A stretch of DNA of 64,000 bases from Acidobacteriota bacterium (GCA_020439745.1 JAGQSC010000009.1:1-64000), one strand, 5' to 3'; numbered from the stretch's first letter, positions 55,015-63,884 are shown. Numbers and translations: made by a program. Notes: generated by a model from the letters alone, not told the origin.

Positions 55015-55920
55015 ATGCTTCGAGTACTTAGTATCCTACTGGCGGGCACTCACCTGATGAGTGCTGGTACTGAGATTCGGGTGCTGGTGGTGGGGGACAG
55101 TTGGGCCGAATTCATGTGGAATAATCGTACTTTACGCAATGTGTTTGTCGCCCACGGTGTGACTGATGTCGTGGAGCAAGGCGCCGTCACTGCCATAAGC
55201 GGGTCCACGGCTGTTGAATGGGCCACGCCGAGTTACCTGCAGTTGATTACAGACGAATTGACGGCGTACCCGACCGTCGACACCGTTCTATTGTCCATGG
55301 GCGGCAACGATTTCCTGGCTGGTCAGCCCGGAGGCGGATGGTATGTAGGGATGCCTCCTAGTGAACTCGATCTCTTGCTGAACACCACGATCGATGCCAT
55401 TCAAACGGTGATTGACCATATCCTGAATCTTCGCCCCAGCGCCGAAATCATCTTGAATCTGTACGACTACACGAACTTCGTCGAATCGTTGACTGGTCCC
55501 CTCTTCATTCTTTGTAACGGTACTTGGCAGGATCTTGGACAACCTACACCCATACAGATTAACCAGGCTCAGATAGATATGGAACAGTTTTTGGTCGGAG
55601 CTCTAGTCGACGGAATTTCCGTATTTCACGTGAGCCACTATGGTGCCATGCAGTTCCACTTTGGGTACCCTTCCATGTCTATTCTTCCGGGCACGCTCCC
55701 ACCTCCTGGCGACTTGATGCTGCCGAGTCCGCCCCAAGCGATGTTCCTTGGCTACGATTGTTTCCACTTGAACCCTGAGGGCTATCAAGTCATGGGCGAG
55801 AACCTGTGGCAAGCCTATTTCGAGGCCCGTTATACCTGTGTGTCGGTGAACAGTCTTTTCACGAACTGGCCGGTGACGACGATGACTGAATTAGTGGATA
55901 CTTTGAACCTGTGCCCTTAA
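55015..55920 (+). CDS. Secreted SGNH/GDSL-family hydrolase
   Basis: 301 residues. The signal peptide MLRVLSILLAGTHLMSAG is followed by block I VVGDSW (catalytic Ser), block III SMGGNDFL (Asn) and block V DCFHLNPEGY (Asp, His), so the triad is intact. Such enzymes deacylate or deacetylate carbohydrates and lipids; beside Wzz and Wzy a polysaccharide deacylase role is plausible. ATG 54985 (AAGGG 5 nt upstream) is an alternative start adding ten residues. Confidence 0.85.
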   Translation: MLRVLSILLAGTHLMSAGTEIRVLVVGDSWAEFMWNNRTLRNVFVAHGVTDVVEQGAVTAISGSTAVEWATPSYLQLITDELTAYPTVDTVLLSMGGNDFLAGQPGGGWYVGMPPSELDLLLNTTIDAIQTVIDHILNLRPSAEIILNLYDYTNFVESLTGPLFILCNGTWQDLGQPTPIQINQAQIDMEQFLVGALVDGISVFHVSHYGAMQFHFGYPSMSILPGTLPPPGDLMLPSPPQAMFLGYDCFHLNPEGYQVMGENLWQAYFEARYTCVSVNSLFTNWPVTTMTELVDTLNLCP

Positions 55921-55992
55921 CCGCGGCCGGTTACAATGTGGCCCCTACTCGCGTATTGCCAAGCACCCAACCGTCCCCCCAAAAAAGCAGGT

Positions 55993-56068
55993 TGGTGGAG
56001 CCAAGCGGGATCGAACCGCTGACCTTCGCACTGCCAGTGCGACGCTCTCCCAGCTGAGCTATGGCCCC
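55993..56068 (-). tRNA. tRNA-Ala (anticodon GGC)
   Basis: A 76-nt cloverleaf with encoded CCA. The acceptor GGGGCCA/TGGCTCC pairs with one G-T, the D arm is AGCTCAGCTGGGAGAGC, the anticodon loop CTGGCAG is closed by TCGCA/TGCGA, and the T loop contains TTCGATC. The GGC anticodon reads GCC/GCU. Confidence 0.95.
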
Positions 56069-56084
56069 ATGCACAACAGCCCAA

Positions 56085-56113
56085 ACCTTACTTGATTTTC
56101 GCGGACCAAGCAA
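56085..56113 (-). promoter_or_regulatory. Promoter of tRNA-Ala
   Basis: On the minus strand TTGCTT (56108-56113) and TAAGGT (56085-56090) are separated by 17 bp and lie just upstream of the tRNA. The -35 sits inside the loop of the inverted repeat 56094-56122. Confidence 0.5.
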
Positions 56114-56122
56114 GCGAAAATC
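56094..56122. repeat. Perfect 9-bp inverted repeat between gpsA and tRNA-Ala
   Basis: GATTTTCGC and GCGAAAATC surround an 11-bp loop. It lies 20 bp after the gpsA stop and covers the tRNA-Ala promoter. No T-run follows on the gpsA strand, so it may be an operator or processing hairpin rather than an intrinsic terminator. Confidence 0.6.
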
Positions 56123-56142
56123 CACAGGACTGGCAGCTAGGG

Positions 56143-57138
56143 CTAAACCTCGGACTTCAACGATCGCGTCATTAATTGCGCCAGCCCTTGCCTGGGTGTC
56201 AGTCCTTCATACAGGATGCCATGCACGACTTCGGTGATGGGTAATTCCACGCCTTCGCGAGCGCTGAGTTGCCGCGCGGCTTTGGTTGTTTTTACGCCTT
56301 CAGCTACCATGCCCAGTTCTTTCAGGATTTGAGGCAAAGCAAGGCCTTCAGCTAGCCGAATACCCACCGTCAGGTTACGACTCTGAGATCCGGTACAGGT
56401 AAGAATCAAGTCCCCCATGCCGGCCAATCCGGCAAAGGTTTCCCGTTTACCGCCCATCTTCTCCCCCAATCGGCTAATTTCCGCAAGACCCCGCGTGATC
56501 AGTCCAGCCATGGTATTGGAGCCAAATTCCATGCCCTGAGCAATACCCGCTGCAATAGCGATCACATTTTTCATGGCTCCCGCCAGCTCCACGCCCACAA
56601 TATCAGGGTTGGAATAAAGCCGAAATCTCGGCGTGGCTAATTGTTCTCTCAATTCGAGAAGACGATCTCCCTCAGGTCCAGTCAGCACCACGGTCGTTGG
56701 CTTGTGAACAGCAACTTCGCGGGCAAAACTGGGTCCGCTGAGTGCAAATGTGCGCGATTCCCACGATGCACCTAACACATCACATACAATCTGTGATGGG
56801 AAAAGTAGACTGTCCACCTCGATGCCTTTGGACAGCAAAATCAGGTCATGGTCGAGAAAAAGACGGCCGAATTGATTGAGAAAGTCACGATACGCCGGCA
56901 AGGGAATGGCCAGACCCAGCACGCGATGACGTCGCACCACGGAAGCAAGGTCAGATGTCACGTGCAAGTTGGCAGGCAAAGGGATTTCACGCAAGTAACG
57001 GGCTGGAAACCGAGTCTCGGTCATCACACGTGCATCATCAGCGTTCCGCACCCAAAGATCCACGCGCTCGAAGGCCGAAGCCCACATCACAGCCAACGCC
57101 GTACCCCAGGATCCACCTCCGAGGATGCCGATCTCCAT
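56143..57138 (-). CDS. gpsA: Glycerol-3-phosphate dehydrogenase [NAD(P)+]
   Basis: 331 residues. The Rossmann start IGILGGGSWGTALA, the motif LSGPSFAREVA, catalytic Lys in GAMKNVIAIAAGIAQG and GLAGMGDLILTCTGSQSRN are characteristic. It makes sn-glycerol-3-phosphate for phospholipids. ATG 57138 has GGAGG 4 nt upstream; the frame is open for another 100 codons, but these run antisense through the sigma-54 activator start. Confidence 0.96.
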   Translation of the reverse strand: MEIGILGGGSWGTALAVMWASAFERVDLWVRNADDARVMTETRFPARYLREIPLPANLHVTSDLASVVRRHRVLGLAIPLPAYRDFLNQFGRLFLDHDLILLSKGIEVDSLLFPSQIVCDVLGASWESRTFALSGPSFAREVAVHKPTTVVLTGPEGDRLLELREQLATPRFRLYSNPDIVGVELAGAMKNVIAIAAGIAQGMEFGSNTMAGLITRGLAEISRLGEKMGGKRETFAGLAGMGDLILTCTGSQSRNLTVGIRLAEGLALPQILKELGMVAEGVKTTKAARQLSAREGVELPITEVVHGILYEGLTPRQGLAQLMTRSLKSEV

Positions 57139-57171
57139 GATGCCTCCATTCCCAAAATTGCTCGAAAGCCA

Positions 57172-57177
57172 GATAAT
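57172..57177 (+). promoter_or_regulatory. -10-like hexamer for a leaderless start of the sigma-54 activator
   Basis: GATAAT ends 6 nt before ATG 57184, with TTCCCA (57149-57154) 17 bp upstream as a partial -35. No Shine-Dalgarno is present. Confidence 0.45.
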
Positions 57178-57183
57178 AGCACT

Positions 57184-58122
57184 ATGGACGCTCAGGTTTT
57201 CAGTAAGCATGTGGCTCTTCAAAAAGCGGTGGAGTCCGCCCTTGTTTCCCTGCGACACCATGGTCTGTTGGTCATTTCTGGGCCCACGGGTTCTGGCAAA
57301 ACTTTTCTTGCGCATCAGCTCCACGCCAAAGTGCACGGCCCAAACTCGCCGCTGATAAGCCAACACGGTGCTGGTTTGGATGAACATCGGTTTGAAAGTC
57401 AGGTTTTCGGCCATGTGAAGGGCGCATTTACAGGCGCAACACAAGCCTATCCTGGTTTAGTCGGTATGGCAGAACGTGGAACCCTGTGCATCGAGGAGCT
57501 GGAGGCGACACCACTCGAGCAACAAGCCAAATTGCTGCGTTTACTGCAAGAGAAAACCTATCGGCGAGTGGGCGACCTTAATGAACGGGTCTTCTCGGGC
57601 ACATTCATCCTGACCACTCGGGAAGGTTTGACGGACCTATTAAAGGGTGGCCGAATTCGTGAGGACCTTTATTACAGAATTCAACACAGCACACTGACCC
57701 TCTGGCCCTTGCGCGATCGCACGCTCGATCATGGGTGGTTGTTCGACGCATTGAAGCGCGAAGTCTTGGTGCAGCTCAATATCCCGCACGCTGATTTCAA
57801 GCAGCCCGATGTCGATGCGGTGCTCAAGACGTCACTACCAGGCAATCTACACAGTTTGAGGAGCCTGATTATGCAGGCGGTGGTCAAGGGATGTCCCCTT
57901 TCCGAAGTACCCAAACAGAATTCAAAAGAGCTGGGCATGGAACCATTACCGGATTGCGGCAGTCTGAAAGAAGACCTGGCCCAATGCGAACGCCATCTTA
58001 TTCAAAGAGCACTCAGGAGAAATCCGTTCTCCCGCGACCAGCTAGCAAAGGCTCTAGGCATTTCCCGGCGTTCCCTGATGTATAAGCTCAAGGAGCATCA
58101 ACTTTCCGAGCGAGATCGTTAG
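57184..58122 (+). CDS. Sigma-54-dependent activator (PspF-like build, no receiver domain)
   Basis: 312 residues. The AAA+ domain starts almost at once: Walker A GPTGSGKT (33-40), the sigma-54-contact loop GAFTGA (80-85), Walker B GTLCIEELE (99-107) where the usual first Asp is Glu, and IREDLYYRI with the arginine finger. A Fis-type helix-turn-helix ends the protein (RDQLAKALGISRRSLMYKL). With no sensory domain it should be controlled by another protein, as PspF is by PspA. rpoN is not in this window. It diverges from gpsA and overlaps the convergent TonB-like gene by 4 bp. Confidence 0.88.
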   Translation: MDAQVFSKHVALQKAVESALVSLRHHGLLVISGPTGSGKTFLAHQLHAKVHGPNSPLISQHGAGLDEHRFESQVFGHVKGAFTGATQAYPGLVGMAERGTLCIEELEATPLEQQAKLLRLLQEKTYRRVGDLNERVFSGTFILTTREGLTDLLKGGRIREDLYYRIQHSTLTLWPLRDRTLDHGWLFDALKREVLVQLNIPHADFKQPDVDAVLKTSLPGNLHSLRSLIMQAVVKGCPLSEVPKQNSKELGMEPLPDCGSLKEDLAQCERHLIQRALRRNPFSRDQLAKALGISRRSLMYKLKEHQLSERDR

Positions 58123-59072
58123 CGAGGCGGCCGCACGTTGTAATAGAACGCAAATTTGATGGGAATCCATTCTTCCTGAATGTGTTTGGGTAAGGGCGGG
58201 GCCTGGTAAACATTGCGTACCGCATTGTAGGAAGACATATCCAGAGGTTCATAATCGCTGTTTTGAATCACGGTCGTTTGCTCGATCATCCCATTTTGGT
58301 GGAGTTCGAAGTAAACGACCACGACCCCACTGGCTTCCAATCGCGCGATTTCAGGAATGCGCCAATTACTGCGTACGAGCTCAATGAGCTGTTTGAGGTA
58401 GGGACCCAAATCGTGACCCGCGGTATCCACGCTGAAACCCATATGTGGCGAACGCTTGCCTGACTGGTTATCATATCGACCTTCGGCTGCCGAAGCCGAT
58501 GAAGTGGATTCCCGAGCAATACGAGCTTGCGCCGCTTGCTGAGAATGCGCGACCTCTTCTGCAGAAGGTGGGCGGTAAGGCTTGGGGCCGTTCTCTAACT
58601 GGAAAATAGGATCGTCGGCAATGGGCTGCGGTTCGTCATCATGCTTTTGTGGCATTTCTTCGCGCTGCGGTGCAGGAGGAGAACCTTGACTAACCGGTGA
58701 GTCAACCGCTTTGGGATTCTGATTGACAAGTTCATAAGTGTCTCCTTTGGAGAATGGATCTTCGTTGTCGGGATCCAATTCCATCGGTTCCGATTCGGCC
58801 CTTCGATCTGCGTCAGATAAGTATTTCGGATTATCTTGTTGCGCCACGTTTTGTGCTTCGTCCAAGAAGCGAAAACTCAAATCACGCTGCCGTTGCTCGC
58901 GCATTGCCTGCATTTCAAGTAACTCTTCAGGACTCAGGGAAAACTGCATCCATCCGCTCTTTTGGATCATCAAGAACAACAACAGCAAAAGAGCCGCAGC
59001 AATGACGCCTGCTTGCCACAACTTGAAACGGGGCTCCTCAACGTCGCGTAGGAAAGGGTGTGTCGTACTCAT
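58119..59072 (-). CDS. TonB-like periplasm-spanning protein
   Basis: 317 residues. A short cytoplasmic part, one membrane helix (about 20-37, AGVIAAALLLLLFLMI) and a long Pro/Glu/Gln-rich linker are followed by a C-terminal TonB-like domain (YLKQLIELVRSNWRIPEIARLEASGVVVVYFELHQNG...). TonB proteins pass the energy of ExbBD to outer-membrane receptors; TolA-like or other roles are possible, since no exbBD is adjacent. ATG 59072 is the start consistent with membrane topology. A TATGCT hexamer ends 8 nt before it. Confidence 0.82.
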   Translation of the reverse strand: MSTTHPFLRDVEEPRFKLWQAGVIAAALLLLLFLMIQKSGWMQFSLSPEELLEMQAMREQRQRDLSFRFLDEAQNVAQQDNPKYLSDADRRAESEPMELDPDNEDPFSKGDTYELVNQNPKAVDSPVSQGSPPAPQREEMPQKHDDEPQPIADDPIFQLENGPKPYRPPSAEEVAHSQQAAQARIARESTSSASAAEGRYDNQSGKRSPHMGFSVDTAGHDLGPYLKQLIELVRSNWRIPEIARLEASGVVVVYFELHQNGMIEQTTVIQNSDYEPLDMSSYNAVRNVYQAPPLPKHIQEEWIPIKFAFYYNVRPPR

Positions 59073-59131
59073 CACGCAAGAGCATATCCCATTTGCATGG
59101 CTACGGCACAATGGCTGGGTGAGTTTCAATG

Positions 59132-59137
59132 TAAGAT
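59132..59137 (+). promoter_or_regulatory. -10-like hexamer for a leaderless start of ftcD
   Basis: TAAGAT ends 6 nt before ATG 59144. A GGAG occurs between them but only 2 nt from the ATG, too close to act as a ribosome-binding site. No clear -35. Confidence 0.4.
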
Positions 59138-59143
59138 GGAGAT

Positions 59144-60130
59144 ATGGACCTTGTTGAATGCGTGCCCAATGTCTCGGAGGGCCAAAACCACAGCTTGATT
59201 CGCGGGATGGCACAGAGCGTGATGAAGGCAACCGGCGTGCGGCTTTTGAACCTCGATCCCGGATACAGTGCCAACCGCACGGTTCTGACCTTTGTCGGCA
59301 AAGGACAAGCTGTGGTCGCAGCCATTATGAATCTGATGGCATGGTCACTCGATCACTTGGATATGCGGTGCCACAAAGGAGTCCATCCCCGAATGGGTGC
59401 CGTGGATGTGATTCCGCTCATCGCATTGGGTGACACCGATCCAGCCTACGTCCAACAACTGGCCCTCAATTTGGCGGACCAAATTGGCAGTCGATTCGGT
59501 CAAGCTGTCTACACTTATGGACAAATTGCCCAAACGCCCCAACGCACGAACTTGGGTCCGCTGAGAAAAGGCCAATATGAAGGACTGAAGGACCGACTGG
59601 GGCTTGACTGCTGGCGCCCTGATTTTGGGCCCTTCGCATTTGACCCAAGATTTGGCGCAACCGCAGTGGGGGTGCGCAAACTTATGGTGGCTTACAACGT
59701 CAATCTGGAAACCGACAATGTCAGGGTTGCTCGAACCATTGCCGCACGGATTCGCAGTTCGGGTCGCGGAACCCGACGTCTTGAAGGGCTCCAGTCCATC
59801 GGATGGCGAATACCCGAATTTGGCTGTGCCCAAGTGAGCAACAACATCCTCGACCTATCCAAGACCACAATGGAAGACGTCTTTTCGGCGGTCCAACGAG
59901 AAGCAGATACATTTGGTATCGCTCTTGCTGGATCCGAGCTGGTGGGCATGATGCCGCAGTCTGCGCTCAGCCTGCATCACCACGCTGATATTGAGTCAGT
60001 CGTCGATCGCTTGGGTCTCAATCGCATCAAGCGTTTTGACCCAAGAACACATATTCTTGAGTGGGCATTGGCGCAAAAGGGCGACGGTCGCATACCGCCA
60101 TACGACCTCCCCATTCCTGCGTATGAATAG
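59144..60130 (+). CDS. ftcD: Glutamate formimidoyltransferase
   Basis: 328 residues, the monofunctional transferase length without the cyclodeaminase domain. Diagnostic motifs are VECVPNVSEGQN, HKGVHPRMGAVDVIPLI and GPFAFDPRFGATAVGVRKLMVAYNVNL (read in parts). It moves the formimino group of N-formimino-glutamate to tetrahydrofolate in histidine breakdown. No hut genes are near, so the rest of that pathway must lie elsewhere or the gene has another use in folate metabolism. Confidence 0.92.
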   Translation: MDLVECVPNVSEGQNHSLIRGMAQSVMKATGVRLLNLDPGYSANRTVLTFVGKGQAVVAAIMNLMAWSLDHLDMRCHKGVHPRMGAVDVIPLIALGDTDPAYVQQLALNLADQIGSRFGQAVYTYGQIAQTPQRTNLGPLRKGQYEGLKDRLGLDCWRPDFGPFAFDPRFGATAVGVRKLMVAYNVNLETDNVRVARTIAARIRSSGRGTRRLEGLQSIGWRIPEFGCAQVSNNILDLSKTTMEDVFSAVQREADTFGIALAGSELVGMMPQSALSLHHHADIESVVDRLGLNRIKRFDPRTHILEWALAQKGDGRIPPYDLPIPAYE

Positions 60131-60145
60131 TGACAAGGAAAATTC

Positions 60146-62908
60146 ATGTTCACACATTCAAATCGAGCAAACTGGGTAAGGGTCGTTTTTGGCGCAATTA
60201 CTGTACTTGTCCTGGCCCTGAACTGGGTCAGTTTCGAAATGCTCTGGACATCACCCAACGACGAAAACTGGTTCACCACCAATCGTCATCCGGTCGCTAT
60301 TCAAACGCGGTTTCCAGCCAAGCCCATTAAAGGTTCCATAGACAACAAGGGCCCAGAACCAGGCGATTTGATCGTTTCCATCGCCGATCATGCTGTGAAT
60401 AAGGTTCAAGACGTGGACGAAATCCTGAAGTCCATTGATGCCTTCGAACCTTTCGATCTGGCAGTTTTGAAGCCAAACAGGGGTTATACAACGGTTTACA
60501 AAGTTTCCAGACAGATGTTGCCAAAGGACTGGGTGCGAGCCCTGCCGCCCAGTGTCATCGTGATCGATGTGGCGCCTGGAGGCGCGTCGGAACGGGCTGG
60601 CATGCAAAAAGGTGATTTGATCATTCGTATCGATGGACGAGGCTTCAACGATGCCTTGGAAGCAGACCGCATTATGCGGGGTCAACGAGCCGGCGAGCAA
60701 GTGCGCTACGACATCTTGCGGGCCAATCACCTAATGTCACTGAACGTTACGATGGCCAAATTTGGCATCCCTCTACACTTGGTCATCGTTCGCATGGTTG
60801 GATTGGTATTCATTGCCTTCGGAGCATTCTTGTGGCTTGCACGACCTGGTATTAAAGCAGCCCGAATTAACGGACTCGCATTCTGCCTTTTGGGCGGTGC
60901 ATTGGGTATGGAGGCAAGTGACAAAGCGTTCGGACTTTGGGGTACTCCAGCCTGGATGGCCACAACCAAATGGTTTGCTCTGACCGTCGGTATTGCCGTT
61001 TTGATCCATGGGCGTTACTACTTCCCTCGCGAGATGCCCAGTATGCTGCACAGGTCGTGGACGCGATACGTCCCCTACTTCTTTGCGGTGACGCTAACGC
61101 TGTTTGGATTGCGATTTGGCAATGCTCTTTTTTTTCCGGTCGTTGTCATTATGGCGGGATATCAATGGGCTGTTCATCGAGCATTTGCCAATCGCAGCGA
61201 GACCCCATTGGCTGAAACCAAGCTCATCAATATAGCCACCACCATCGCCGTAGGAACCGTAGGTTTGACGTCTTTCACGCCCGCCTTGCAGAATTCATGG
61301 GGACTGGTTTCTATTTTGTTTCTGATTCTACCTTTCTCCTACTACTACACGATGGGGAGGTTTGGTCTTTTAGATCTTAGCTTTAGAATTCGCAAGTCCA
61401 TTCTGTACTCCGGCGCATCGTCGCTCTGGTTCATTGTCCTGATCGCTCTTTTCACAGGGATCCTGCAAGTGATGTCAAACATGGACATGAACCTACCCAA
61501 CATTCACGTTTCAACGAGATCCATCGAAATCATGGAGACACCTTTGGATGCCTCCCGTGCGTTACGCACCGAGAAAAAGATACTCATGCTGGGGGCCGTA
61601 ACATTAGCTCTAATCTTGTGGGGATTGGGTCGGCGAGGCCAACGAGGTCTGGACCGATTTTTCCATCGCGCTCAGTATGACTATGGTCGTGCCACCACGG
61701 ATCTGGCCGAAAGTTTGGGTCGAAAACTCAGTGTGCAAGAACTATCCCAGACCGTGGTGGAAAAGCTATGCGGATTCATGCAGTTGCAGCAGGCCGCCAT
61801 GTTCATCTACACAGATGAACGCGGATTGGGTCCCCAATTCGCGGCAGGTATTGATGAACACCGATTTTCAGAACTGGTTGTCAAGTCCGGTGTGAAGCTG
61901 GCCAAGGCATTAGAACCCTTTTACGGAGAGGTGGTCATTGACTACTTGCCCAACGAGGAAAAACGGGCACTGCGCGACATGGATATGACCTGTGCAGTGC
62001 CCATTCGATCCAAACAGCGCATGCTCGCTGTTCTGCTGATCGGAGAAAAGCGCTCGGAGGCGTCCATCGAGCAAGAAGACCTCAGGTTCCTCAGTTCAAC
62101 GTCAAAGCAAATTGCTGTATGTCTGGAAAATGCGTTTCTCCACGAACAACTGGCGGATCAAGAACGGTGGCGACATGAGCTGGAGATCGCGAGACAGATT
62201 CAGTTGTCGTCGCTGCCTCAAGAGACACCAAACCTGCCCGGACTCGACATAAGTGCCGTCTCTGAACCCGCACTTGAAGTGGGCGGTGATTTTTACGATT
62301 ATCTGCCCCGTTCAGAGCGGTTAATGGTGATCGTGGGCGATGTGAGTGGGAAAGGGACCTCTGCAGCCTTGCACATGAGTCGGCTCCAAGGTGTGTTACG
62401 GTCATTGGACGGCCCAGATGTGGGTCCCAAGGAACTGTTGACACGAGCCAACCCGATCCTGTGTGACAACCTAGGTCTACAGTCCTTTGTGACGGCACTA
62501 GCCGTTGAATTTGATCCACAACGTCAGACATGTAAAATGGCTCGAGCCGGTCATCTTCCGCTGTTTCAGTATCGCTGTGATACTGATGATGTCGTTTTCC
62601 ACGCCCCGAGTGGCATGGCCCTCGCCCTCACGAAAAACGGTCAGTTCGAACGCGTCACCGAAGAGATCGAGTTGACCTACCAAAAAGGCGACGTCTTTCT
62701 GTTGGCATCAGATGGCATCACCGAGTCATTCAATGCCACGGGTGCGGTTTACGGGGAGAAGCGATTAGGTACCGTTTTGCGATCGTTTGCTGAATTGCGG
62801 CCCGTTGAAATACAGCAGCGCATTATGGTTGATGTCTCCGAATTCAGTGCCGGATACACCATCCAAAACGACGACAAAACAGCCGTAGTCGTGAAGGCTA
62901 CCCATTGA
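60146..62908 (+). CDS. Membrane PDZ-GAF-SpoIIE (RsbU-type) Ser/Thr phosphatase
   Basis: 920 residues. After an N-terminal membrane helix there is an exported PDZ region with two PDZ-like GDLIVSIADHAVN / GDLIIRIDGRGFN units (about 65-205), then six to eight membrane helices (about 210-500), a cytoplasmic GAF domain (about 520-665) and a PP2C-like SpoIIE domain (about 690-920). The phosphatase acids are in EVGGDFYDY, GDVSGKGTSAALHM and LLASDGITESF. Such proteins usually dephosphorylate anti-anti-sigma factors; no STAS or anti-sigma gene is adjacent. AAGGA lies 6 nt before the ATG. The 3' end overlaps rfaE1 by 11 bp. Confidence 0.9.
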   Translation: MFTHSNRANWVRVVFGAITVLVLALNWVSFEMLWTSPNDENWFTTNRHPVAIQTRFPAKPIKGSIDNKGPEPGDLIVSIADHAVNKVQDVDEILKSIDAFEPFDLAVLKPNRGYTTVYKVSRQMLPKDWVRALPPSVIVIDVAPGGASERAGMQKGDLIIRIDGRGFNDALEADRIMRGQRAGEQVRYDILRANHLMSLNVTMAKFGIPLHLVIVRMVGLVFIAFGAFLWLARPGIKAARINGLAFCLLGGALGMEASDKAFGLWGTPAWMATTKWFALTVGIAVLIHGRYYFPREMPSMLHRSWTRYVPYFFAVTLTLFGLRFGNALFFPVVVIMAGYQWAVHRAFANRSETPLAETKLINIATTIAVGTVGLTSFTPALQNSWGLVSILFLILPFSYYYTMGRFGLLDLSFRIRKSILYSGASSLWFIVLIALFTGILQVMSNMDMNLPNIHVSTRSIEIMETPLDASRALRTEKKILMLGAVTLALILWGLGRRGQRGLDRFFHRAQYDYGRATTDLAESLGRKLSVQELSQTVVEKLCGFMQLQQAAMFIYTDERGLGPQFAAGIDEHRFSELVVKSGVKLAKALEPFYGEVVIDYLPNEEKRALRDMDMTCAVPIRSKQRMLAVLLIGEKRSEASIEQEDLRFLSSTSKQIAVCLENAFLHEQLADQERWRHELEIARQIQLSSLPQETPNLPGLDISAVSEPALEVGGDFYDYLPRSERLMVIVGDVSGKGTSAALHMSRLQGVLRSLDGPDVGPKELLTRANPILCDNLGLQSFVTALAVEFDPQRQTCKMARAGHLPLFQYRCDTDDVVFHAPSGMALALTKNGQFERVTEEIELTYQKGDVFLLASDGITESFNATGAVYGEKRLGTVLRSFAELRPVEIQQRIMVDVSEFSAGYTIQNDDKTAVVVKATH

Positions 62909-63884
62909 ACTGGGCGCGTATTGCCTGAACCAGCTCAGACTGGTCGGTGCTGGCAGTTCCAAGTTTACCAACCACGATACCTGCTGCCATGTTTGCCAGA
63001 ATGGCGGCTTCGTATCCCGTTGCGCCTGCTTGCCTGGCACAGGCAAATGTGGCAATCACGGTATCCCCCGCTCCACTCACGTCGTAAACCTCTCGCGCCT
63101 GAGTGGGAATGTCCAGGCGCACGCCTGGACCATCAAACAGCGTCATGCCGTTTTCGCCTCTGGTAATCAAGAGTAATTTGGGTGCCTGGTTTTCGAAGAT
63201 TTTAGCGGCCGCCCTGTTCACGGCATCTTCGTCATCAAAGGTGATACCCGACATGCGTTCGGCCTCACCTTGGTTGGGTGTCATGGCGGTGAACCCATAA
63301 TAGTGATTGAAATTGCGGTCTTTGGGATCGATCAAAACTTCATGATCCGTGGATGATTGCCTCAGTACCCCCAACAAATCGGCGTCAATCACGCCCTTTC
63401 CATAATCAGAGACCACGAGTAGATCCACCTCTTGAAGGAAAGGCTCTATGCGTTGGAGCAAAGACTCACGATCCCTCTGTGTTAAGGTGGCAACACCTTC
63501 TCGATCGACACGGCACACCTGTTGATGATGAGCGATAATGCGCGTCTTTTGAATAGAGATGAAGTCCTCACCGGACACCACAAATTTCGAATCAGCGCCC
63601 TGCGCCTTAATCAACTGGGTCAGGGATCGGCCCACTTCATCGGATCCGACCAGTCCAATAGGAACCGCTGTCCCACCCATTGCAGTGATGTTGGCAACAA
63701 CATTTGCCGCGCCACCTAAATGCACCGTCTCATGAGTAACCTGTACTACGGGAACAGGGGCCTCCGGAGATATTCTGCTCACTTTGCCCCAAATGAAACG
63801 ATCAAGCATCAAGTCGCCAATCACGCCGATCTTTGAGTCGCCAAATCGGCTGACGATGGTTTCGAGTTTGCCGGGGTCAATCAT
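62898..63884 (-). CDS. rfaE1: D-glycero-beta-D-manno-heptose-7-phosphate kinase (HldE N-terminal domain type)
   Basis: 328 residues. A PfkB-fold kinase with GDLMLDRFIWG, the heptose kinase motif RISPEAPVPVV, HLGGAANVVANI and DVSGAGDTVIATF. It phosphorylates heptose-7-phosphate at C1 for LPS inner-core heptose. The nucleotidyl-transferase half of HldE is missing, so it is a split form. ATG 63884 with AAGGGC 6 nt upstream is preferred over the start at 63929. It overlaps the end of the Trm112-like gene by 8 bp. Confidence 0.93.
   Translation of the reverse strand: MIDPGKLETIVSRFGDSKIGVIGDLMLDRFIWGKVSRISPEAPVPVVQVTHETVHLGGAANVVANITAMGGTAVPIGLVGSDEVGRSLTQLIKAQGADSKFVVSGEDFISIQKTRIIAHHQQVCRVDREGVATLTQRDRESLLQRIEPFLQEVDLLVVSDYGKGVIDADLLGVLRQSSTDHEVLIDPKDRNFNHYYGFTAMTPNQGEAERMSGITFDDEDAVNRAAAKIFENQAPKLLLITRGENGMTLFDGPGVRLDIPTQAREVYDVSGAGDTVIATFACARQAGATGYEAAILANMAAGIVVGKLGTASTDQSELVQAIRAQFNG

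Noticed and set aside
55918-55933. Palindrome TAACCG-CGGC-CGGTTA as terminator of the SGNH hydrolase gene
   Set aside because: The stem is only 6 bp and no T-run follows. It remains possible as a weak Rho-dependent pause site.
55931-56125. Open frame across tRNA-Ala
   Set aside because: It covers the tRNA and its promoter and has no start signal.
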